Shown here: in pieces, positions 1-7,262 of the stretch
How positions within the stretch are numbered: the stretch's first letter is position 1
Layout of the letters: each line of letters opens with the position of its first letter
Source of the DNA: JBBDIK01 sp964640385
GTDB lineage: Bacteria; Actinomycetota; UBA4738; JBBDHU01
Length of the DNA: 11,667 bases
Direction of reading: 5' to 3'
Assembly: GCA_964640385.1 (NCBI GenBank)
Contig: CAZXFL010000039.1
Coordinates: forward strand, 1 to 11,667
The notes under the pieces: model-generated
The model's database searches: none
Told to the model about the DNA's origin: nothing
Seen by the model: the letters and a program-made list of their open reading frames with translations, nothing else
Position numbers and translations under genes: made by a program

Positions 1-150
1 GTCTTCGAGCCAGTATCGGGAACGTTCCTCGAAGGGGCGACCTACGAGACCGATGATGCAGGCCTCCTCCTCCCCAGCCCACGAACGTGGACGACCGTCA
101 TCTCCAGGGGCATCGCCTCAGAGGCGGGCGCTCCGCCGAAAAAGGGATAG
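1..150 (+). CDS. 3' end of an unrecognised protein gene (partial, enters from the left edge)
   Basis: Frame 1 is open from the first base to a TAG at 148-150, giving 49 residues with no start in the window. The peptide begins VFEPVSGTFLEG, has a middle part with TYETDDAGLLLPSP, and ends in a basic APPKKG tail. Third positions are moderately GC-rich, as expected of a real gene here. It would converge on the minus-strand operon, leaving only 12 nt between the two stop codons, which is an ordinary convergent layout. I recognise no family. The fragment is short and chance open frames are common in GC-rich DNA, so it may be spurious. Confidence 0.4.
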   Translation, partial: VFEPVSGTFLEGATYETDDAGLLLPSPRTWTTVISRGIASEAGAPPKKG

Positions 151-162
151 CTCCCGGGGTGG

Positions 163-1620
163 CTACAGATTCCCGCGCTCTGGAACAGCGACGGAAGCGG
201 TCATGAAGTCGGCGCGGCACTTGCCCGCCGATGAACCCGTCACCGCGATGTGCGAGCCGTCACCGATGGAGGCGATGGCGGTTGCCGCATCCTCCTTGCC
301 ATCCCCGTCGATGAACTTGTGCCAGTCTCCGCTGCCGTCGCCCGCCCTGTAGCGCATCAGAAGGTAGTCACCCTCCTGCCGCCCGTCGCTGCGACCTGCA
401 ACGAAAACGTGGGACCCACTCGGGGCCACCGTGACGGCGGTGGCGTAGTCGTCGCGAATACCGGGCCAGCGACCGAACCGGCGCATCCAGAGACTCTCCC
501 CTTGGGCGGTGTCGTAGGCGATGGTGACGAACTCAAGGTCACCGTTCGGTCCTCCCATCGTGCCGCCAGCAACGAAAACAGCGTCGCCTAGTGGAGAGAC
601 CACGAGCGAAGAGGCGTCGTCGTACCACCCAGCGGACCCATCGAAACGGCGTTCCCAAACCTGCGCCCCGTCGGATGCCGAGTAGGCGACCGTAGCCAAG
701 TCGCCTCGGGTGCCATCCCCCGCGCTGCCGCCGGTGACGAACACCAAGTCCCCACGTGGGCTCACGCCGATTGCACGAGCGTAGTCGCTCCCGTGGCCAG
801 GACCGTCGTAGCGGGCGACCCATAGCTCTTGCCCGCTTCCAGCATCGTAAGCAGCCGTCGCATAGTCGGAGATACCGGTTCCACGCTTCCCACTGCTAAC
901 ACCCGTCACGAAGACCCGCTGACCGTCGGGCGACACCGTGGTTGCCCGAGAGAGGTCCTGGGCCTCACCTCCGTAGCGGGCATTCCACAACTCCCCGCCC
1001 GTGGTCGCGTCATAGGCGGCCGTGAAGAAATCGTTTCTTTCCCCCCACACATGACCAGTGACGAAGACGCTTGAACCATCAGGGTTCGCCACAATCGACT
1101 TCACTCGTCCAGCCTCGACATCTGGCATCGTGGAGGTCGCCTCCCATAGCAACTCTCCGTCGTCGGCCGCATACGCGATGGTGGATGGGTGCGCGTTGCC
1201 GTCCTCACGGTCGGTCCGTCCCCCGACGAAGACCACTCGCCCGTCGGGGCTGAGCGCGATAGCAGCCGCCGCGTCCTGGCCAGTGTCGCCATCCGGATAT
1301 CGCTGCTCCCACAGGACGTGCCCGCTCGGCGAATAGGCGAGGGTCACATAGTCAACTTCGCCGTGGCGACCGGTGCTGTGCCCTGTGACGAAGACTTCGC
1401 CTGAGGCTGACGCCGCGAGCCCGGCGGCACCGTCCGTTTGGCAGTCACCTCCGTCGTAGCGCCGCGTCCACTCCCGCACCTGAGGTTGAGCGACGGTGGA
1501 GGCCGGGGCTTGGGGGGAGGCTCCTCCGGTCGGCGGAGGGCCCTGGCTGCATGAGGCCAAAGCTAGCCCGACGAGCAGCAGGCAAGCCACCGGAGGGAGC
1601 CACCGAGGGCCTCCACTCAC
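163..1620 (-). CDS. Secreted lipoprotein with eight SBBP/PQQ-like beta-propeller repeats
   Basis: Predicted 485-aa surface lipoprotein, last gene of a three-gene operon. I start it at GTG 1620-1618, not the in-frame ATG at 1683. The GTG overlaps the TGA of the preceding gene by 4 nt (GTGA), and it gives a compact signal peptide (SGGPRW, hydrophobic stretch, lipobox LASC with C24). After a Pro/Ala-rich linker there are eight modules of about 54 residues. Each has a W-x-x-R-Y/F strand, a VSPDG-like turn, a VFVTG strand (starting near residues 76, 130, 185, 237, 293, 348, 405 and 458) and an AYD..G..LW strand. This is the pattern of SBBP (bacterial beta-propeller) repeats. The only cysteines in the mature chain besides the lipidated one are C60 in module 1 and C468 in module 8. 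No catalytic residues are evident, so a binding, sensing or structural role is inferred. Confidence 0.85.
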   Translation of the reverse strand: MSGGPRWLPPVACLLLVGLALASCSQGPPPTGGASPQAPASTVAQPQVREWTRRYDGGDCQTDGAAGLAASASGEVFVTGHSTGRHGEVDYVTLAYSPSGHVLWEQRYPDGDTGQDAAAAIALSPDGRVVFVGGRTDREDGNAHPSTIAYAADDGELLWEATSTMPDVEAGRVKSIVANPDGSSVFVTGHVWGERNDFFTAAYDATTGGELWNARYGGEAQDLSRATTVSPDGQRVFVTGVSSGKRGTGISDYATAAYDAGSGQELWVARYDGPGHGSDYARAIGVSPRGDLVFVTGGSAGDGTRGDLATVAYSASDGAQVWERRFDGSAGWYDDASSLVVSPLGDAVFVAGGTMGGPNGDLEFVTIAYDTAQGESLWMRRFGRWPGIRDDYATAVTVAPSGSHVFVAGRSDGRQEGDYLLMRYRAGDGSGDWHKFIDGDGKEDAATAIASIGDGSHIAVTGSSAGKCRADFMTASVAVPERGNL

Positions 1621-2771
1621 GATGCAATCCCGAGGTCGGAGTGCAGTGCAACCTTGGTTATCTCGTAGGGATGAACGACCCACACGGCGTCATTCTCCGC
1701 ATCCAGCACCACATCGGTAACGTAAGACAGGCCGGCGCGAGTGGTTCGTCCGATACGACTTCCGTCTTCTGTGAGAACTCCGACGATGGCGTCTGATACT
1801 TCATCGTCCAGCCCGAACACGATGACCCGACCATCGATGACCCCAATCGGAGAGGCCCCATGTATCCGACGTGGAAGGCCGCCGATGGACGACGCGTAAT
1901 GGAGGGGGTCACCCATGATTCGACCTGCCTCCGGGTCGATGCGAACGATAGCACCGACTCCTCGGCTTCCCTTCCCGCCGCGGCTGGTCTGGACCCATAC
2001 CTCACTTTCTCCGACGGCGAGGTTGCTTCGGAGGCCAACCCCGAACTCTGATGATTCACCCGACTGCTCATCGATGCGAACGACCCGGCCACCTTCCAAC
2101 CCACGGGCCAGGACGTAACCGCCCGCCGACACGAAGTCGGGGTCACCGCCGCATTGCGCGTCGTTAGGTCCGCAAAACTCAGCAGGGATACGGTCGATGA
2201 CCGCCCCCGACTCGGGGTCGAGCTTCAATACGTAGCGTTCCGCGTGCTTCCAATCACCGCCGTTTGGGTCAACTATGCCGACCCACACCGCGTGGCCTGT
2301 GGCCAGAATCGGTCCGGCGTAGTGGGAGGGAAGAGGAACCGTCGCCGCCACTTGACCCGTGTCCTCAGCAACCTTGTGAACGACCTTCGCACCATCTTCC
2401 CGGTCAATCACCCAGAGCCAGCCGTCGGCAGCTGTGAAGTCACCGGAGCTTCCAGCCTCCAGACGCCTTATTTCCTCGCGGCTCTCGGGGTCGAACAGCG
2501 CAAGTGTCTGCCTAGATGGTCCCAACCGGCCGAGAAGGCTCACCCAAAGCCCCTGCTCTCCTACAACCACGGACTCCGTGTGCTCTCCCACCACGATGAC
2601 GCCATCGACCGACAAGCTAACTGCCCCGACGGGAACACCCTGATTCGCGTGGCTCGTGTCAACCTTGCTCGGGGCCGGGTTGGGCCGGTCGTTGGAAGGG
2701 CGCGCTGGAGCACACGCGAAGAGCAGGAGGCTCAGCACCATCGCTATCTTGGTCACCAAGTGGATTCTCAT
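1617..2771 (-). CDS. Lipoprotein with Vgb/NHL-like beta-propeller
   Basis: 384-aa protein starting at ATG 2771-2769, 1 nt after the stop of the kelch gene. The N-terminus MRIHLVTKIAMVLSLLLFAC is a lipoprotein signal with lipobox LFAC (C20), followed by a Pro/Ser/Asn-rich linker to about residue 45. The rest is repetitive. Strands such as GLWVSLLG, GWLWVIDRE, AVWVGIVDP, EVWVQTSRG and AVWVVHPY alternate with turns like LFDPES, LKLDPESGA, VRIDEQSG and VRIDPEAG, typical of streptogramin-lyase (Vgb)-like or YncE-like propellers. The lyase catalytic histidine motif was not recognised, so I do not call it an enzyme. The two mature cysteines besides C20 (C200 and C207) form a CGPNDAQC loop that could be a local disulfide. 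Its TGA overlaps the GTG of the next gene, suggesting coupled translation. The SD is weak (GTGAG just before ATG). Confidence 0.85.
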   Translation of the reverse strand: MRIHLVTKIAMVLSLLLFACAPARPSNDRPNPAPSKVDTSHANQGVPVGAVSLSVDGVIVVGEHTESVVVGEQGLWVSLLGRLGPSRQTLALFDPESREEIRRLEAGSSGDFTAADGWLWVIDREDGAKVVHKVAEDTGQVAATVPLPSHYAGPILATGHAVWVGIVDPNGGDWKHAERYVLKLDPESGAVIDRIPAEFCGPNDAQCGGDPDFVSAGGYVLARGLEGGRVVRIDEQSGESSEFGVGLRSNLAVGESEVWVQTSRGGKGSRGVGAIVRIDPEAGRIMGDPLHYASSIGGLPRRIHGASPIGVIDGRVIVFGLDDEVSDAIVGVLTEDGSRIGRTTRAGLSYVTDVVLDAENDAVWVVHPYEITKVALHSDLGIAS

Positions 2772-2772
2772 C

Positions 2773-4428
2773 TCACGTCGTCACCGTGAAGGAATCGCCC
2801 GGGTCACCGTAGACCGTCGTCGCGCCCTTACGACTCCCGATGATGACGACCACCTGGTACTCACCCGGCGCAACATCCTCGGGCACCCTGGCACGGACCC
2901 AGAAGCCGCAGCTGTCCCAGTAGGTGTCGGCTCCGACCTTGACCACCTCAGTTCCAGGATTGACCGGCTCCGGGTCCTTCCCCCCGGGCACCAGGTCGGT
3001 CCATCCGTCCCAGTTCGCGTTCCACCAGACGCTCACGGTTCCGCGGGGGTCGCTGTCTCGGGTTCCATCCTCGGCGCGAATCGGCACCGGACCAACCACT
3101 GAGAAGGAAGACCCGGCTGGACCGCTCGCCGGGACGAAGGTCGGTGAATAATCGGTCGTCGTCTCGCAGTTTGGAGGGTTGCCGGGAAACGATGGCACGT
3201 CTTGGGAGGAAGGCGGGGTGTCGCGGTAGACCCAGAAGCTCGTCGGGAAGCCGGGGCATCCGTAGCAGACCCCGGAGTCGCCGGGAGAGGCCGGGGACCG
3301 GACCGTGATGCCTTCAAGTTTCATCGCCAGGACCTCGTCGGCCGGCACCAGGTCGGCGAAGCGCCAAAGCTGGTACTCGGCCCCCGCATCGGTGCTGACC
3401 ACATCATCGAGCGGACCGCCGTGGAGCTCGGTCCACCTTGACCCAGCGAAGAGCGCCGCTTGACCGCAGTAGAAGGCGAACACGGTCCGCTCTCTGTCAA
3501 ACGTCGCGCTATCCGGGTAGCACTCTCCCGGTTCGAACGGCATCCGCTTGGACTTTGGCCAGCCGAACCCCCACGGGTCCTCGGGCTCCTGATATCTGGC
3601 CTCGTAGTCCCAGGCGAGTAAGGCACCCGCGACGTCGTCCCATCGCCACACGAGCGATGTGGCCTGCGGGGAAAGCCGGGACCCCTCAGACATCATCTTC
3701 CATCGGTCAAACGCAGGACTGTAGAGGGCACCGGTCGCGAACCTGGTGTCGGCATGACTGCCCCGGTCAAGCAGAGACCCGTAGACCGCGACCCATCGCT
3801 TGGCCCACACGCCATCGGCGAGGTTCAGCCCGACGGGCGCGGGAGCGATTGGGTGCCAACGGTCTCGCACCGGGTCATATGAAGCGCCGGTGCGGTTCGT
3901 GGCATCGCCGTATTCACCACCTCCCCAAACCACAATCTCTTTCCCGGTCCAGACTCGAACAGCGTTGCCGAGGGGCATGGGTGAGGGACTGACCTCCCGC
4001 CACTGTTCGGTTGCCGGGGTGAAAGCAACACCGGCGACATGGTTGGAGGGCGTCGTGCCCAGAAACACCACGTCGTTCTCGGTCCAAACGGCATCAGTCT
4101 CGAAGATGGTTACCCCAGGAGCCGCAGGAAGAGCTGACCACACGCGCTCGGTTGGGTCGAAGGAGAAGCCATCCTCGACTCGGACTTTTGCACTGGGACT
4201 ACGTCCGCCCCAGTAGAGGAGCCTGTCTCCGGCCCAGGCCAGGGTGGCACCGGGACGAATCTCGGGAGGGTCGGGAATCCTCGTCCAGCCGTCCTCGTAT
4301 GAGGACCATGGGGATGACTTCGTCCCGGACGACGGGTTCGGTTCGGGGCTGGGGCCTTTCGGCGTGCCTGAACACGCGGCCAGAAGCACCATCGCCGCAG
4401 CACATACCAAGACCCTCTTGGGAGTCAT
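2773..4428 (-). CDS. Kelch-type beta-propeller lipoprotein with C-terminal Ig-like domain
   Basis: 551-aa lipoprotein, first of the three propeller genes. MTPKRVLVCAAAMVLLAAC is a clean lipoprotein signal (lipobox LAAC, C19), followed by a Pro/Ser/Gly-rich linker to about residue 45. Residues 50-400 hold kelch-like modules: glycine-rich LLYWGG (70) and VVWGGG (167) strands and recurring F/YDPxxxxW turns (SFDPTERVW 89, FTPATEQW 136, SYDPVRDRW 183, YSPAFDRW 236). From about 425 to the end is a separate beta-sandwich-like domain beginning YSPTFVPASGPAGSSFSV, resembling IPT/TIG or Ig-like folds. The six cysteines besides the lipidated C19 and signal-peptide C9 (303, 321, 388, 391, 421, 507) could form three disulfides. 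No enzymatic motif was seen, so a ligand-binding or envelope role is inferred. The start is set by the signal peptide. The SD is poor, with only CAGG adjacent to ATG. Confidence 0.85.
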   Translation of the reverse strand: MTPKRVLVCAAAMVLLAACSGTPKGPSPEPNPSSGTKSSPWSSYEDGWTRIPDPPEIRPGATLAWAGDRLLYWGGRSPSAKVRVEDGFSFDPTERVWSALPAAPGVTIFETDAVWTENDVVFLGTTPSNHVAGVAFTPATEQWREVSPSPMPLGNAVRVWTGKEIVVWGGGEYGDATNRTGASYDPVRDRWHPIAPAPVGLNLADGVWAKRWVAVYGSLLDRGSHADTRFATGALYSPAFDRWKMMSEGSRLSPQATSLVWRWDDVAGALLAWDYEARYQEPEDPWGFGWPKSKRMPFEPGECYPDSATFDRERTVFAFYCGQAALFAGSRWTELHGGPLDDVVSTDAGAEYQLWRFADLVPADEVLAMKLEGITVRSPASPGDSGVCYGCPGFPTSFWVYRDTPPSSQDVPSFPGNPPNCETTTDYSPTFVPASGPAGSSFSVVGPVPIRAEDGTRDSDPRGTVSVWWNANWDGWTDLVPGGKDPEPVNPGTEVVKVGADTYWDSCGFWVRARVPEDVAPGEYQVVVIIGSRKGATTVYGDPGDSFTVTT

Positions 4429-4500
4429 CCTGATAAGGAGACTGACCGGTTACCCGGTTGGTTCTCTACCGGAACGAGGTTTCGGCTGTTGGCTCGGGGC

Positions 4501-4809
4501 CTAGGCACCGGGTGGAAACAGATTCTGGTCTTGGATGGCCGCTACGATGCGATCAAATCGAAGTCCAGGAACCGCCCCGATGAGCGCTGCCGGCGGATAC
4601 CCGCCGTTCGGCTCGGTGACCCCCACGTCACGCTCGCTGCCTGCCGGGTCAGTCAGATGCCAACTCCTGTCAGCGTCTACCCACTTCAGGTGCCACCACC
4701 CCGCCAGACTCATCAGCTCGTTCGCGGCCGTGCGCTTGAAGCCAAGAATGCAGTTTTCGTGCTCCGTGCAAGGTCTGGCGGTGTCCTCGGTCGGGAGTTG
4801 ATTGCTCAC
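4501..4809 (-). CDS. Small hypothetical protein (102 aa)
   Basis: 102 residues from GTG 4809-4807 to TAG 4503-4501. There is no signal peptide or membrane segment. The chain has a C-x6-C pair near the N-terminus (PCTEHENC), a tryptophan-rich centre (GWWHLKWVDADRSWHL) and a Pro/Gly-rich segment (EPNGGYPPAALIG). I recognise no family. No SD precedes the GTG, but a TANNNT hexamer (TAGACT) ends 6 nt before it, which fits a leaderless transcript. The gene lies 72 nt upstream of the kelch lipoprotein gene on the same strand, so it may head that operon or be separate. The overlapping antisense frame looks far less protein-like. Existence is likely but not certain. Confidence 0.55.
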   Translation of the reverse strand: MSNQLPTEDTARPCTEHENCILGFKRTAANELMSLAGWWHLKWVDADRSWHLTDPAGSERDVGVTEPNGGYPPAALIGAVPGLRFDRIVAAIQDQNLFPPGA

Positions 4810-4815
4810 GTTGCG

Positions 4816-4821
4816 AGTCTA
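4816..4821 (-). promoter_or_regulatory. Candidate -10 element (TAGACT) for the 102-aa gene
   Basis: On the minus strand TAGACT matches the TANNNT -10 consensus of actinobacterial housekeeping promoters. It is followed by six bases and then GTG 4809, so the transcript would start at or within a base or two of the start codon (leaderless). No good -35 hexamer is visible at the usual distance. The call rests on the hexamer, its spacing and the lack of an SD. Confidence 0.3.
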
Positions 4822-4885
4822 GAGCAAGAGGGAACGGGCGCCACCCGGAGACGCGGCAGGCGGACCCGCTGCTACGTGAGCGCCG

Positions 4886-5272
4886 CTCGAATGACTGGTC
4901 AACGTCGGTCGCGACGGGCCGAAGTTCGCCGCCCTCGACGTCAAGCGTCATGTCGATGTCCTTCCACCCCGTCTCCGAGGAGGCCGACGGCACTTGAACC
5001 GGGCCAGAGAAGATCTCCGCCGTGAAGTCACCTTCGGGGTTTGCGAACACCTTCATGGCCTTCGTGAACTTGGCCGTAACGGGGACCGCCTCACCGGTGT
5101 CTGCCGCCAGGCTCGATGCCTGCGACGGGCTCAGGCTGTGGGGATCTGCGGGTGCCTGCGCCTCCGACTCCGCGTTGTCGGCCGTGGCAGGAACTGCTGA
5201 CAGGGCGCCCACGACGACGAGAGCTGCGAAAGTCACGAGCGAGGCACGCTTCCATCGAGGGTGAGCGGACAA
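4886..5272 (-). pseudogene. 5' remnant of a secreted RHS/DNRLRE-type protein
   Basis: The frame starts at TTG 5272-5270, with an in-frame stop four codons upstream. It encodes a signal peptide (HPRWKR n-region, a hydrophobic stretch, ATA at 29-31 before DNAES). After an Ala/Ser linker, residues 63-125 (VPVTAKFTKAMKVFANPEGD ... GWKDIDMTLDVEGGELRP) resemble the conserved N-terminal segment of large actinobacterial DNRLRE-domain and RHS-repeat proteins, which have 'YANPDGT.T.EI..GPV' followed by 'W..ID.TL...GG.LRP'. Those proteins usually exceed 1000 residues. Here the similarity stops near residue 129 (about 4886), and the frame then only shadows the upstream region and body of the 102-aa gene. 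I infer a truncated gene whose 3' part was lost by deletion or misjoining. The family assignment is from memory of the motif. Confidence 0.6.
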
Positions 5273-5447
5273 GTCGCGGCCTGATCACGGGCTAGCCTGG
5301 TCCGGCTTCCTCCGCGAGCGCCTGTCAGGCAGTGAGGTCGGCGCCACCAGCAAGCCGTTGCGCCAAATAGACCGGGGGTCTGCGGCACGTCGGAGGGTAG
5401 GACGCGAGCCAGGGTCGAGAGTCGCTCATACGTGCATGATGTGCGCA

Positions 5448-7262
5448 ATGGCCACCGCGCTGCAGGACACCCCAACCACCGCCGAGATCGAGAGCAGTCG
5501 CGGGCTGTTCGCCTCGGGCATGCGCTTGGTCCTCGCCTACATCAAGCTGCACCCGAAGCCGTTCTACGCTTCGCTTGCGGGGTCGATCCTGTTCGCGGTG
5601 TCGTCGCTGGCGCTGACGATGGCGATCGCCCACGCCACGAACGACGCGCTGGAGCCAGCGTTCAACGGGACCGGGGTGGCCGCGAGCACCGTGTGGTGGG
5701 CGGTCGCGCTCCTGATGTTGTTCGGGTGCCTGCGGGCGCTCGGGATCATGATCCGGCGCTACTACTCCGGCGTGGCCGGCGAGCGCGTGATGGCGACGCT
5801 GCGCCGCCAGGTCTCGGATCGGTACCGCGACCTTGCCCTGCAGTACCACCGCGAGACGCCGACCGGCGAGCTGCTCGCCCACATGGAGGCAGACGTCAAG
5901 GCAGCGGTCGACGTGTTCTGGCCGGTACCCTTCGCGACCGGCGTGATCGTCCTGGTCGTGCTTGCCATGATCCAGATGCTGCGGGTCGACCCCTGGCTTG
6001 CGCTCGTGGGGGCGCTGCTGTTCCCGGCGCTCGCGCTGATGAACCGCAGCTTCGCCAAACGCATGCAGGAGCCCGCGCGGCTCGCCCAAGAGGATATCGG
6101 GGTGGTCTCCGCGGTCGCGCACGAGTCGATCGACGGCGCGCTGGTCGTCAAGACCCTCGGCCGCGAGGACGCCGAGACCCAGAAGCTGCTCGACGCGGCG
6201 CGGGCGCTACGCGACGACCGGGTGACGGGCGGGTACGTGCGCGCCACCTTCGAGGCGGGGCTGGACTCCCTGCCGGCCCTGGCCACCGTCGTGCTGGTCG
6301 CGGTGGGTTCCTGGCGCATCTCCACGGGGCAGCTGTCCACGGGCGAGCTGGTCGGGTTCGTCGCCCTGTTCGGGCTGCTGTCGTGGCCGATGCGGTTCAT
6401 CGGCTGGGTCCTGGCCGAGTTGCCGCGCGCGGTCGTCGGGTGGAACCGGCTGCAGACCGTGTTCGAGGAACAGGTCACGGTGACCCCACCTGCGCACCCT
6501 GAGCCGCTTCCCGAGGGTCCGCTCGGCGTGTCGGTCCACGACGTGCGGTACGTCTATGACGACCAGACGGTGCTGGACGGCGTGTCGTTCGACATCCAGC
6601 CGGGTGAGTCGGTCGCGATCGTCGGGCCAACCGGCGTGGGCAAGTCCACGCTCGCGCAGCTGCTGGTGCGCCTGACCGACCCGATCGAAGGCTTCGTGGA
6701 GGTCGGTGGAGTCGACGTGAGCCGCGCCGATCCGATCGCGCTGCGGCAGGCCGCCTCGATCGTGTTCCAGGAGAGCTTCCTGTTCGCGACGAGCGTCCGC
6801 GACAACATCGCGCTGGACGACACGGTCGATGACGCCGAGGTGGTGCGTTCGGCGATGATCGCCTCGGCCGACCGATTCATCCGCGAGCTGCCGCAGGGCT
6901 ATGACACCGTGGTCGGCGAGCGTGGGCACACGCTGTCGGGTGGCCAACGCCAGCGGGTGGCGCTGGCCCGGGCGCTCGCGCGCGCGCCGCGGATCCTGAT
7001 CCTGGACGACGCGACGTCCTCGGTCGATGCGACCGTCGAGGCCGACATCCTGGGGGCGCTGCGCCGTGAACTCGACACCACATTGATCGTCGTGGCCTAC
7101 CGCCTGTCCACGATCCGGTTGGCCGACCGGGTCGTCTACCTCGAGGACGGGCGTGTCATCGGCTCGGGCTCCCACGACGAGTTGATCGCCACGCTCCCCG
7201 GCTACGCGGCGATCATCCGCGCGTACGAGGAGGACGCCGTGGTCGCAGAGGAGACATCGTGA
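5448..7262 (+). CDS. Heterodimeric ABC exporter, subunit A (TMD-NBD; noncanonical catalytic site)
   Basis: 604-aa half-exporter fusing a six-helix membrane domain (about residues 20-310) to an ATP-binding domain. NBD motifs: Walker A GPTGVGKST at 393-401, Q-loop Q441, signature LSGGQ at 496-500, Walker B ILILDDATS with D521 where the catalytic Glu usually is, and switch residue Y551 in VVAYRLST where His is usual. With subunit B (next gene) it should form a type IV (MsbA/TM287-288-like) exporter. Its degenerate Walker B and H-loop pair with B's altered signature, while its canonical LSGGQ serves B's site. I chose ATG 5448. ATGs at 5436 and 5439 are alternatives, and the frame is open back to TTG 5358, but that extension (RGSAARRRVGREPG) looks non-coding. 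No clear SD precedes any of them. The substrate cannot be inferred; drugs, lipids or peptides are all possible. The stop overlaps the next start by 4 nt. Confidence 0.93.
   Translation: MATALQDTPTTAEIESSRGLFASGMRLVLAYIKLHPKPFYASLAGSILFAVSSLALTMAIAHATNDALEPAFNGTGVAASTVWWAVALLMLFGCLRALGIMIRRYYSGVAGERVMATLRRQVSDRYRDLALQYHRETPTGELLAHMEADVKAAVDVFWPVPFATGVIVLVVLAMIQMLRVDPWLALVGALLFPALALMNRSFAKRMQEPARLAQEDIGVVSAVAHESIDGALVVKTLGREDAETQKLLDAARALRDDRVTGGYVRATFEAGLDSLPALATVVLVAVGSWRISTGQLSTGELVGFVALFGLLSWPMRFIGWVLAELPRAVVGWNRLQTVFEEQVTVTPPAHPEPLPEGPLGVSVHDVRYVYDDQTVLDGVSFDIQPGESVAIVGPTGVGKSTLAQLLVRLTDPIEGFVEVGGVDVSRADPIALRQAASIVFQESFLFATSVRDNIALDDTVDDAEVVRSAMIASADRFIRELPQGYDTVVGERGHTLSGGQRQRVALARALARAPRILILDDATSSVDATVEADILGALRRELDTTLIVVAYRLSTIRLADRVVYLEDGRVIGSGSHDELIATLPGYAAIIRAYEEDAVVAEETS

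Noticed and set aside
117..145. GC-rich hairpins (GCCTC/GAGGC and GGCGG/CCGCC) at the end of the propeller operon
   Set aside because: The stems are only 5-6 bp and neither strand has a T-run after them; the A-run lies on the wrong side for a terminator of either converging gene.
4489..5025. 178-codon plus-strand open frame
   Set aside because: It overlaps the 102-aa gene and the RHS-like remnant on the other strand, and is Arg-rich with no SD.
5358..5447. N-terminal extension of ABC subunit A from TTG 5358
   Set aside because: The 30 extra residues are Arg/Gly-rich and unlike exporter N-termini. The GGAGG near 5392 is not positioned before any in-frame start.
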